Positions 18,130 to 29,000 of a stretch of 64,000 nucleotides of DNA are shown here, in pieces. Numbering within the stretch: the stretch's first letter is position 1; the number at the start of each line of letters is the position of its first letter. The position numbers and the translations under genes were made by a program. A model generated the notes under the pieces. It ran no database searches, had not been told where the DNA came from, and worked only from the letters and a program-made list of their open reading frames with translations. This stretch comes from Bacteroidota bacterium (GTDB lineage Bacteria > Bacteroidota > Bacteroidia > B-17B0 > Aurantibacillaceae): the NCBI GenBank assembly GCA_030684395.1, contig JAUXTT010000036.1:1-64000 (forward strand), given 5' to 3'.

Positions 18130-18372
18130 TTTCTTTTCAACATAGATTTAAGGCAAGGCTCTATGGCAAGGATTTTAAAATTTCATCTTTCCATTCTTGT
18201 AAAGTACTAGAAGATTTTCACTGGAAGGAAAAAGATTGCTATTGTTTGTAGTCCTAAGTTTCCGAAACATGAACGCTTATGGTTTTCAATTAGAACGATA
18301 TACAATGATAAAATAGTTTATCCTAACTTCAAAAACAGTGTAAAAAAGTTTATTTTTGGAGTAAACCTTTAA
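18130..18372 (+). pseudogene. Possible degraded reading frame
   Basis: Between the GNAT gene and the toxin region one frame reads through an ATG at about 18162, meets a TAG at 18208-18210, and continues open as KIFTGRKKIAIVCSPKF to a stop at 18370-18372. The second part (54 codons) has a normal amino-acid mix but no start codon. It may be a relic of a small gene or simple chance. The family was not recognised. Confidence 0.2.
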
Positions 18373-18416
18373 AATTTTAAGGGTTTATTGTAATTATAGT
18401 GTAAAAGGTGCAGCAA

Positions 18417-18470
18417 AGCTTCGGTTCGAAATTTCGGATTTTTTGTAAAGTTTTTACTTAGAAAATGCGC
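18417..18470 (+). repeat. Toxin-locus repeat, copy A
   Basis: Begins AGCTTCGGTTCGAAATTTCG and ends CTTAGAAAATGCGC. It includes the palindrome CGAAATTTCG. Nearly identical to 18557-18607 and 19618-19664. Confidence 0.8.
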
Positions 18471-18556
18471 CGCAAGATTCCCCTAGAACCAAAAAAACAT
18501 GACATTAATTATAAATTTCATTTAATTGCAATTTTGAGCTAATTTTCACAAACCGA

Positions 18557-18607
18557 AGCTTCGGTTCGAAATTTCGGACCTTTTGTAAAGTTTTTGCTTA
18601 GAAAATG
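18557..18607 (+). repeat. Toxin-locus repeat, copy B
   Basis: Same element as 18417-18470, differing at a few bases. The upstream side adds a perfect palindrome CCGAAGCTTCGG (18553-18564). Confidence 0.8.
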
Positions 18608-18610
18608 TGG

Positions 18611-18646
18611 CGGATTTTTTGTAAAGTTTTTACTTAGAAAATGCGC
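18611..18646 (+). repeat. Toxin-locus repeat, truncated copy B'
   Basis: CGGATTTTTTGTAAAGTTTT onward repeats the last 36 nt of copy A without its first part. It follows copy B after 3 nt, so the two form a partial tandem. Confidence 0.75.
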
Positions 18647-18648
18647 TA

Positions 18649-18667
18649 CACGGAAAAGGTTTCCGTG
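18649..18667. repeat. Perfect hairpin downstream of immunity gene
   Basis: CACGGAAA, a 3-nt loop (AGG) and TTTCCGTG form an 8-bp stem. It lies about 105 bp beyond the stop of the second immunity-like gene. There is no T tract in either direction, so an ordinary terminator is doubtful. Confidence 0.4.
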
Positions 18668-18771
18668 CGAACGGGTTAAAGTACCTTCGTTTTCAATTGA
18701 TAATTATTTCCTAATTTATTTGTTTACAATCTGTTGAATAGTTGAATTTGCTCCAGGTGATAAAGTGAACA

Positions 18772-19089
18772 TTACCCGTAATAGGAAGCCAAAAATCTCT
18801 CGAACAATCTACTAAATAATTCTAAGGAATTAACATCTGAAGACGAATACAATCTAGTTATTTTATGCCATGCAAATTCTTTCTCAGCGTCCGGTTTCAA
18901 ACACACGAATTCTTGCTTGTTTATAAAACTATTAAATGAATTGCAGAAATTCATTAGTTCTTCATTGTTCGATTTGTATGTAAATCCCCTTAATAAGAAG
19001 TAAATATCTTCTACTTTATTCACATCAAATAAAGCTGGTCTAGCTATTAGTAATCTGACAAATTCTATATAATCACTTACCGTTTTCAT
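18772..19089 (-). CDS. Probable immunity protein of the orphan toxin tip
   Basis: This 105-aa, mostly helical, acidic protein (MKTVSDYIEFVRLL, then HKITRLYSSSDVNSLELFSR) has no recognised family. Its start overlaps the stop of the orphan papain-fold toxin frame by 4 nt (ATGA), the usual toxin-immunity junction, and the same junction is seen at the main RHS tip. The inferred role is neutralisation of that toxin. It has kept an intact frame although the toxin has lost its start, as expected if immunity remains useful against sibling cells. Confidence 0.65.
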   Translation of the reverse strand: MKTVSDYIEFVRLLIARPALFDVNKVEDIYFLLRGFTYKSNNEELMNFCNSFNSFINKQEFVCLKPDAEKEFAWHKITRLYSSSDVNSLELFSRLFERFLASYYG

Positions 19090-19589
19090 TTTTGTTGCAT
19101 TTTTGTTGCATTATTTATTAAATCTTCGCCACTTATATCTTTTCCTGTTGTGTAATCATGTCCGAAAATTTGCTTTTTATAGTCTTCAAGAAGAACTCCA
19201 TTATTGTAATTATCCCAAATATAATCTTTTCCGTCAATTTTAGCTTGGACAAAGTAGTGAAAACCACCAGCTTCATTACTATACATTTGAGTTGCAGTTC
19301 CAATATAATTTCCTTTACCAGCATACATTCTATATACAGAAATAGACCCTTCAGGTAAGCCTTTGAGTGCTTTTGAAAAATTAGCATAAAACTCCTTGGT
19401 GAATTCTATACAATTTCCTGATAACTTCCAATTCGTAAGATCTTTGACTTTTCTAGCTATAGCCTCTCTTGCATAAATTTGATCACTAAGTCGGGCCTTG
19501 CCAGTATTTAATCTCGTCAGAACATTATTAAGATAAAAATCCCCTAAACTCGCCGGATTATCAGTGAAAATTTCTAGGTTGTTGGGTTT
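19086..19589 (-). pseudogene. Orphan RHS C-terminal toxin tip, papain-fold type
   Basis: The minus-strand frame is open from just after a TAG (19592-19590) to 19086, 167 codons plus stop. The only ATG is at 19328, which yields an 80-aa product. In the full frame, Cys is encoded at 19412-19410 (SGNCIEFTKEF), followed by LKGLPEGSISVYR, then His at 19259-19257 (GGFHYFVQAKIDG) and YIWDNYNNG. This Cys, His, Asp-Asn pattern matches papain-fold toxin 2 (Tox-PL-2) domains. Starting at the only ATG would omit the Cys. It is therefore best read as a silent cassette detached from an RHS shell, with its immunity gene directly downstream. Confidence 0.7.
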
Positions 19590-19617
19590 CTAAGCCAATT
19601 TTTATAAACTATAAATT

Positions 19618-19664
19618 GGTTCGAAATTTCGGACTTTTTGTAAAGTTTTTGCTTAGAAAATGCG
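19618..19664 (+). repeat. Toxin-locus repeat, copy C
   Basis: GGTTCGAAATTTCGGACTTT to GAAAATGCG repeats copies A and B but lacks the first few bases. It sits between the orphan toxin frame and the RHS-core scar. Confidence 0.78.
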
Positions 19665-19703
19665 GGGTAGGTTCTTTTACAAAGGTTTCTCGGATTTAGA
19701 GGC

Positions 19704-19748
19704 GGTATTTTCCTATCGGAGACAACAGTAAGAACACTACCCGAACGG
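19704..19748 (-). pseudogene. RHS-core scar
   Basis: These 45 nt match 21215-21259, inside the core-proximal part of the 4049-aa RHS gene, at 38 of 45 positions without gaps. On the minus strand they encode GSVLTVVSDRKIP; the intact gene encodes GNVLTVVSDRKIP. The scar ends 5 bp before the stop of the intact immunity-like gene. It is the relic of a former RHS 3' end, left when the present tip was inserted. Confidence 0.82.
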
Positions 19749-19753
19749 GAATC

Positions 19754-20023
19754 CTAATTATAAAGCTCCTTTATTCTTTTTATGCCGGACACAATAGATT
19801 CAATATCTGTTCTGTTTTTAAAATAATCTCCTATAATTTCTTCTTTGTATTTTGAAGAAATCAATTCTAGCTCCCATTCAATATCTTTTTTTACTATCCT
19901 AATAGCAGGAATATCATTTCTAAAGAAGCCCATCCAAACTAATCTTTCGTAATTATCTTTCCGTAGTTTCTTTGGAAATTCAAAACCTCTAAATCCAATT
20001 TTCATAAGTTCATTTGCCGTCAT
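19754..20023 (-). CDS. Probable immunity protein of the RHS tip
   Basis: The 89-aa protein (MTANELMKIGFRGFEFPKKL, then WMGFFRNDIPAIRIVKKD) has no recognised family. The evidence for immunity is its position: its ATG overlaps the stop codon of the 4049-aa RHS gene by 4 nt, and it is the last intact gene of the RHS operon. It has no signal peptide, so it would act in the cytoplasm, where a delivered toxin would need neutralising. Confidence 0.68.
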   Translation of the reverse strand: MTANELMKIGFRGFEFPKKLRKDNYERLVWMGFFRNDIPAIRIVKKDIEWELELISSKYKEEIIGDYFKNRTDIESIVSGIKRIKELYN

Positions 20024-23000
20024 TTGCTATCTTTTAGAAATTTTACTTCTACACTTAAAACTTCTCCACTTATTTCATCTTTTACAATATTCGTGATTTC
20101 TACATTACTGAACCCCAGTTTTTTTGCTTGCTTTCCTGTGAAAGTTTCAAAAGCTGCATTTTTCATTGACTGTTCTGAGCCATCTCCCACATTTTTGAGG
20201 AATGTTTTTAAATTATCTGAATATTGGCCTTTTTGCCAAACTCCCTTAATTGCTTTTACCTGGTCAAACTGATTATCAACATATCGATAGAGATTTCTAA
20301 ATACATCTCCTCCCATACCTTGTAAATTAGTACCCTTAGTTTTTATAACAAGGTCTAATTCTCCATTCATGACACTACCCCTGCCTACAACAGCTCCTAG
20401 GTTATCTCTAATAACTGCGTACCCGTCTTCAGATGCAACAAAAATTCTTTGCGACATAGAAGTGATAGTTTTAGCTGGTAAACTTTCTTCAGCAACTGGT
20501 GGAATGAGCCATGAAGCTAAACCTAAAACTCCTTCAGTTTTTGTGGCTATATCCCCATTAATTACTTTATCGACATCTGCTTTAATCGGATCAAATTCAT
20601 AAAACTGAATTCCAACTGTTCCGTCATGATTTTTATTCCATGGCATTCCGCAAGGAGAACCATAATAACCCTGCGGCCATTTTGCGCCATCCCAACCTCC
20701 CATGGTTATTAATAGTCCTGCACCATCAAGCAATGAAGAAAAGTACCGCGCAGTTCCTATATTCATCTGCCCCATATAATCATGGTTCATTTTAGCGACC
20801 TCGTTTGAAACAAAGGTAGCTTCAACCATTTTTTGATGAGTTCCTCCGTTAATAAAAAATTGAGCAGCATTAACTTGCATAGCTTTAAAGTGTTGCTTGA
20901 AGTTAATTTCCTCTCCATCTAAGTCAGATGCCTGTATAGGAGTATTTCCTGCAAAGTGATATGAGGACCACCATGGGAACAAGTTAGCCATAGGATCCAC
21001 ACTCAAAAACCTTCCCAATTCCGGATTATAAATCCTCATCCCATAATCCTGTGTCCCATTGTTTTCCGGATCAGTTTCTTTGCCGTTAAACCCGTAGCGA
21101 TAATCACCGGTAAATCCGCGCAGATTTAACTTCCCACCGAAGGCGTAGTAATCGGAGGCAGACAACACTTCACTTGTATAATAATCTACTATGTTATCTG
21201 CATTGTTATCTACTGGTATTTTCCTATCAGAGACAACAGTAAGCACATTGCCTAAATGGTTACTGTATTCATAGGATTTTTGTCCCAGTGTTCTTTTATA
21301 CTCACCTGCATTTGCCAAAATAGAGCCACCCATATCAATATCGGTACGCTTCATTCCTAACCTGCTGCTACCATACAAATGTTGCTCGGTAAGGAACAGA
21401 TTACTTGAATTACTATGATTTAAACTATTAACATCATAGACCGCCATCACATTGCCTTGTGCATCTCTCGAATAATAGGTATAAACCCAATCTGTTTGAG
21501 CTTTTACTCCATTTACATCTCTTTTCTTTTCGATCTTCGCAATTCTGTTTCCGGAAGCATCGTACATAAATTCCAGGTCAGACGGAAAATTATCCGGATG
21601 AGCTGGATCTTTAACACAACCAGTTATACGGGTTATCTTTTTAATTTTCCCATACACGGTCCATTCAATGTTTTCAATACACTCGCTCTTGTCTTTAATT
21701 AAATTACCTATTTCATCATACTGATAATTATTGGCAGTATGATTGGTAGCGCTAAAATCCTGGTCTTCGATGTCATCGGTAGGAATTGTTGAACCTGCTG
21801 CTTCATCTACACCTCCCAGTTTGTTGGTGTTTTTGGCATAACCGTTTCCAATTGTTTCGTAATTATAACTTAAATTATCCAACATTGTTCCTGCATTATC
21901 ATTGCGGTGCAAGATAGTAATATTTCCATTTGCATCATAGGCAAAATCTTCGTGATAAGCATTACTTAAGCTTGCTGTTGCCCATGAATTATTCACAAAA
22001 TCGAACCCGCTATATTTGTTCGCGGTTTTTATACGATTCAGCTGATCATAAGTATATACAGATGCCAGTGGATCTACATCACCATTTTGTTTGGTAATGG
22101 TGGTACTCATATTGCTGATGTTACCGTTGAACAGGTCGGTATTATTCGTAGTAATTACCCCCTGGTTAGGAATAAAACTAACATTACTTACTGCTTTCGC
22201 TATATAATCGCCATTAAAATACTCTAATGAATAACCAAACTTATCCTGAGCAAGGTTTTTGTTTACGTTAGTTGTTTCCGCAACATTTGCATCAGCACCT
22301 ATGTCATTTGCAGCATTTAAGCTGGTAGAGTTTACACCTTTTATCCATCCGTGCAGGGTATATGCATAATCAGTACCCTGTACTTTTAAGTCTCCAGTTT
22401 CTGTACGTGCCAATGGTCCATGCTTATAGTAAAAGTATTTTGCATCCTGATCCCACAATACTCCATCGGATGATGTATATACATTGGTGATACGGTTATC
22501 AGCATCATACTCATAACGGTGGTGGAACTCATCTTTAAATCCTTTTTGATATACTACCTCGTTTACTTTACCTGAGATTAAATCATAATCGTAATCAATA
22601 CGTTTAAATTCATTATCACCAGCCAAATAAGGATTATGCTGAACAAGGGTTTTTACGTTTCCATGAATATCATATTCATAATAAGCCGCGTGTTCGTAAT
22701 TGCTTGTAAAGCCTGTGCGGTTAAGGTTATCATAAAATATGGCATGCGAAACACGGTTCCTTAAATTAAAACTGTTTTGTGTAAAGCCCGGAATGGTAAT
22801 ACTTGTTGGTTCGTCATAAAAAGTACGGGTAACCTGTGTTTTGTTTTGTGTTGCAGCACCCAACCAATTGGTAAATTCAGTTAAACTAATTTGCCCATTT
22901 ATTGTACCAGACAATTGATCAATACGCACAGATGCAATGTATTCACCAACTTCGCTTATGCGACCAAGACCATCGTATATTGTATAACTGTAAGTGAGCG

Positions 23001-26000
23001 GGTTTTTAGCAAACTGCTTAGAGTTTTGAGATGCTACCAATCTACCCAACTTATCATAATACATTCGTGTAGAGAACTCGTTTTTTTGATCTGACACGGA
23101 AACAGAAGCACCGTTATTACCGGCAACTAAGTATGTAGATAAGCTGCCAGCCGGAGCTGCCACAATGGTATTTAAATTAGTAGAAGGTAAGTTGGAGTAA
23201 TTTTCCAAAGTCCAGCTATCGCCACCGTTAATTGTTTTTAAGACGAGGCCATTTTCTCCTGCTACATAACCTGTATTGTAATCAATAAAATAAACATCCT
23301 GTTGATTGTTAGCAGTTCCGGTTAAGTAAGCAGACCAGGTAGGTCCGTTATTGGTAGAAGCTGTAAATACAAATGGATCAGCAGCTCCAAAGCCTCGTGC
23401 TCCGGTTACAATAACACCATTGTTTCCAACAGCACATGCAAAGTGTCCATTTTTATTAGTGATTGCATTTAAAGGTGCTCCAAAATTGTTGCTAGGAGTA
23501 AAACCATTAGTGATGTTATTGGTTTGATAAATTTTACCATCACTGCTTGCTGCCAGATAATATCCGGTTGAGTATTCAATATCTTTAATATCTCCACTTA
23601 AGCCCAAACCACTCAAAGAATTAGCTGTATAAGTACTCCCGTTTAGATTAAGAGAAACTAATGTTCCACTATTTCCAACTGCATAAGCCTGAGTTGAACT
23701 TACCATTGTTATGGCATTTAAATCCTGCCCTGTTCCATTAGTAATAGCAAGTGTTTGCCAATTGATACCTGCATTGGAGGTAACCAAAATACTACCACCG
23801 TTTCCAACACTAATAGCATGATTTGCATCAAAGTATTTTACATCATTTAATACAGGTGGAACAAAATTGTTTTGAAGCGTTAATGAGCCAAATGCACCGT
23901 GATATATTTTACCGGCATCACCAACAACTAAAAAATCATTTGCTGTTTCACTAATACCCACAAGGTTTCCGCTTATACTAATGGTGTTGGTAAGAGCGGT
24001 GCTTAATGACACTGAAAGTGCAGCATTATCGCCTACCAAATAAGCATTACCTGCATCACAATAAGTTTTTTTAATGTTTTTATTAAGTGAATTAGGTAAT
24101 GTACTAAAAGCAGATGAAGCAATAGTTCCATATACAAATTGATTAGCGTTGGCAATAAGTGAGGTATTACCTGCAGCCATTAAGCTTGTTCCGTTATTAG
24201 AAATATCCTTAAGGTTACTGTTGTCATTTGTAATAAATGTTTGCCAGTTAGCGCCTCCGTTGCTTGTTTTAACCACAGTACCATCGTTACCTGCAGCAAG
24301 TGCACTTGTTGCATCTATTGCCGAAATAGTTGTAAGAGTTGGCACATGAACATTTACTGTATTAACAGGTGTATTAAACTCAGTTCCCGTTCCGGAGAAA
24401 GGATAAATTTGCCCGTCGTTACCAACTACAATTGTTTGGCTATTGTTAGATGCAAAACCAAAACTGTTAAGATTAGTTGCTCCACTTATGTTTGTAATTG
24501 GAGTAATAGTAGTAGAAGAAACACCTACTGCAGAGCCTGTTGCATTAATAGCATAGATAGTATTACCGTTTCCGTTAAGATGCGTATATATATCACCCGA
24601 AACACCTGATAAAACTGCCGTCGGACTTGAACCGCCAGTAAAATGATATATATTTTGTGAGGATGTTGAGTTGGTTAATATATACCCATCGTTAAATGCA
24701 GTGAAATACATTTCTTTTATACCTCCATTAAGCGGAGCTGTAAAAGTTTGAACTGCAGAAACAACATTAGTGGTAGTATTTTGAGTTACGGTATATAAAT
24801 TACCATTACTATCACCAATATAACCTGTAGCAACAGCCGTCATAAACAAGGAAGATGCACCGGTAACAGATGAAGCCAAAATAGAATTGCCCCAAGCGTT
24901 TCCATCGTGATAATATAATTTACCGGTTGATGTTATTGCGTAAGCACCTGCACCTGCCAAACGGCTAAGTTGTACAACTGTTTCGTTGCCGGGACTAGAT
25001 GGTGCCCAGGTAACAGCAGCATCATTACTTATTAATACATTTCCAAGATCATCGAGTGCAATTGCATTAACAGCAGATGTGAAAATTACCTGTTTAAAAT
25101 TTGGGTTATTAGCTGATGGGTTAACATTACTTTCAATTTCCTGCCAATCAGTAAGAGTTGTCGCATTGGTACTTTTTAAAACAGTTCCGTCTTTACCAAA
25201 AGCATAAAAATCAGTTCCATTATGCGCAACACTATTTAAGTCAACAGTTTCAAATGCAGGAGTTACAGCAGTCCATGATGAAGAAGCGTACACATTTGCT
25301 TTAAAAATTCGTCCTTCACTTGTAATTGCCCAACCGTCGCCGCTTGCTTTATCAACGTCAATATCAGATATAATTTCGGTAGGATTTAATAAAAAGGCAA
25401 CACTTGGTGTAGTCCAGTTTGTTCCATTAGCAGAAGAAGTCCATTTACTTCCTTTGTTATCATATACAACAACTTCATTTACGCCAGCAACTTTATGTAA
25501 ACGAATTAAGTTCCCGGTTGTATTAGGAAAAGGTAATAACTGCCACGTAAGGCCTGCATCAACTGTATGTAAAACGGTACCGTTATCGCCCGCAACAAAT
25601 GCTGTTGATGGATCAATAAACAATACATCATTCAGGTTATTTACGCTTAAGCCGGTTAATTGCTGCCAAGAGCCCGGAGGAGTAGGGTTATACGAATATA
25701 TGTAACCTGTAGAACCATTATTGGCTAATGCTAAACCACTGGTTCCATTAAAAGTAATCGACTGAACATTGTGTGCAGGGTTTATTCCATTTAAAGTTGT
25801 TGACCCGGAAATATTCATATCCTGATGATCCGGCATGCTTTGCGATACCAATTGGTTTAAAGAATTGTAGTTGTAAGTAGTAGTGTACGAATGATTGGTA
25901 AACACAGTACGTGTACCTTCCGCTCTGTCAATACCAATTTGTTGTAGTTGGTCGGCATCTGTAATTTTCACTACTCCATTCGGAGGAACGGTGCGCTCTA

Positions 26001-29000
26001 AGTTACCTGCCTGATCATAATAATACAAAGTATAATGATGTTCAGTGTCAGGATATTTCATTTCAAATTTTTCATACACATCCAAACAATGACGTTTGTA
26101 TGCATTTTTAAATTCGATACGTTGTTCTTCGATGTATTCGGCGTATTCATTTTGAGCACCTTCAACAGCATTATTCAATGCGTTCTCAATACAATCATCG
26201 GGCACTTCAATTTCTTCAACCGGAGGAGGCAGTGTGCACATGTATGAGTTAGGCGAGCCGCAGTATGTGAGTGAAATATCGTCGAGCATAAATCTGGAGC
26301 CATCATCAGTAAGCACTCGTAATGCAATGGTATGATTGCCGGAAGAAGTTAGGTTTAAGTCAATGGCGTCAAAAAATTCCGTCTCATTATACCATCTGTC
26401 TGTAAGTACAGAGAAGGCTCCTCCACAAGGTGGGTTAGAAGGAAAACAATGTATAGTACGAATAGGTGTTGTGGCTGCATCAATATACACTTCAAACATC
26501 AGATTTTGTGATTTTATGGATGCATGAGAGAATTTAAATGTATAGTCAGTATTCGGGAATAATAGTACATCTTGTTTCCAAGCTGTAAATGCGTTTGTTC
26601 CGGTACTTATGACAAAGCTCATGTAAGCCCCTGTAGTACATGTTGGAATCATTAAGTCTCCACAATTTGTATGATCTGATACGCCCGCTATTGGAGTTGT
26701 GCTGCTACTAAAGTCACTATCATATTCAGTTCTACCAAGATTGAAATTACCGTTTTTAACTACGTCAATAGGATTACAAACTGAAAAATTAGTACCTATA
26801 CATCCATAAATACTTTCGCAGGGTGCATTTCCATTTAAGGTCATGTGTGTGCCATCATTCATAATTACGTTCAGTAAAAAATATGAAGTAGAAGGAGTAT
26901 TTGAAGTTAAGTATGCAGGATCACCATAGATCTCTTCAACTGAACTTATTTGCGCCAGCGTATATCCATTAGGATTAGGAGGAAAGTTCAATGTAAGAGA
27001 ACAGGCATTTCCACCATTATCCAATACTGAATATCCAGCTGAATTGCTTCTATAATATTGTGAAGGAGAAGCATGCATTAGTGAAATAGTTGTAGGATCT
27101 TTTATAAACAAAGCAAATCCGGATTGACCCGGGGCATTTTTACCATCAGAAGCCGGACACATCACATCCAGATTATAGGTGGAGCTTTGTCCACTGAATG
27201 CCTCACTGGTAATTTCACTTGAGCACGAACCTATATTGATACATGGAGCATTTCCTGTTACTTTTTCATAACTAAGAGTTGACCCGTTCCTAACTAAGGC
27301 AAGTGCAGAAAAATCTCCGGGTGCTCCTCCAACAATAGGTTTTATACTAAATAGTTTTACAATATTGGCTGCATCAACTACTGTATTATTTACTGTAATT
27401 GTAATATTACAAGGATTGGTGCCACCCGAAATGGAGGCGTTAAAAACATTATCTACGGACGATAAGTGATTCCAGGTAAAAGCAGTAAGTGCAGGAGTGC
27501 TAACACCACCTAATTGTGTTACCAATTCTTCACTTAAAAATGCATTATAAGGTTCAGTGCTGAGGCTAACTCCTGTGCTGAAAAAATTTGCAGTGGCTAT
27601 CGGTGGCGTTTGCGGAACTTTAAACAACAAGGCATTCATTAAATTCAAGAAGTCGTTAGCTTCGTTGCTGGTGGCACAAACGGGCTGAAAAGAACAATCG
27701 CGTAAATTTAAACAAGAAATATCACCGTTCAATTCAATATTCCTATATTGAACTACTCCAGGTATATATAATGGATCGTTGGCATTATCTCTTACCAATA
27801 CTGTAGCTTGACATTTGAAGTTACCGACTCCATTTGAAAAGGATGAGAAAGGAGAAAATACTAAACAACAAATATCAGTAATGTCGCTAAAATTGTAAGC
27901 ATTGGTAAATGGTTGCGGATTAATTTGTGAAGGTAGGGCTCCCGGTTGATCAATAATTTTATGAGGAAACACAAGCCTTAAATTACATGATTGATTGGAA
28001 GGATTAGATCCGGTTGCTGTAAAAGTGCCTTCAAAATAATTCCTAGATACTCCTCCAATATTAATAGTTGTGTTGGTGTTATTAAAAGCAAAGGAAACTT
28101 CATCACTGGCAGCGAATCCCATTGCTAAATGCAAATCAGGTATAAACTCATTGTGCTTAGACGCAGGATAACAACTTAAAAGTACCGGTGCGGTAGAAGT
28201 AAGATCTTTTTGAGCAGTAACGGTTTCAATTTGAGCAAGTCCACTTAAAAGTGATTCCAGGTTAGCAGCTTCAGGGCATTGTTTACAGTTTTGGTAATTT
28301 GCCAAAGCAGCCTGATCCTGCAATGCTTCTAAAGCAGCTGCATCTAGCGGCGGGCAAGGTATTACAAGGCCATTTTCGTCATAACATGGTTGATTGGCAA
28401 ATGTTGAAGATGCCGAACTTAGTATTTGGTTAGAAGTTGCAAAACGTGCTACCTTTTCTTTATACAGGTTTTTGGTCCAGGTATTACATGGTTGTTCGTG
28501 ATTAAAATATTGCGAAGGATTCCCCGAAGGCCATGGAGCCCAGTTGTTCCATATATTTGCCCAATAATTATTTGTAAGCGGGCTTGCCATAAAAGTATAA
28601 AATCCATATTGGAAGGGGTTGAATTGTTGATTACCAATACATCCATTGTAAGCTGATTGATTACCATCAATAGCATACAGCATATTCCGTCTATCCTGAA
28701 TTGCTTGTTTTAAACTTAAATAAAGTGGTTGAAATATTTGCCATTGTTCGTTTGTAGATAAGGTACTTGAAGTAGGAAGTGTGCACTGACAAGCAGTAAG
28801 TGGCCCATTTGCATTTGGACAATTTTGCATAATCCATACGGCTTCCCATATAGTGTAATATTCAACAGGGTTTGTATTAGGTTTAGGCATGTAATTTAAC
28901 ATCGCGGTTTGGATGTTGGCTAATTCAACATTGCCAAAACCTGCAGGTGTATTACTACTTGCGGGTGCAAAGTAGGGGTCGTTGACAGAAGTTGTACCTC

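Noticed and set aside
18649-18667. Hairpin considered as a terminator for the toxin operon
   Set aside because: The stem is only 8 bp and no T run follows in the direction of transcription, so it is listed only as a hairpin.
19133-19387. 84-codon minus-strand frame over the orphan toxin
   Set aside because: It is out of frame with the papain-fold toxin frame, which carries the recognisable residues and the ATGA junction.
18417-19664. Repeats considered as a CRISPR array
   Set aside because: The copies are unevenly spaced, one is truncated, there are no uniform spacers and no cas genes are present.
24241-24609. 122-codon plus-strand frame inside the RHS gene
   Set aside because: It is antisense to the propeller repeats; regular codon use in the repeats opens the opposite strand. 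Other long antisense frames in the RHS operon were rejected for the same reason.
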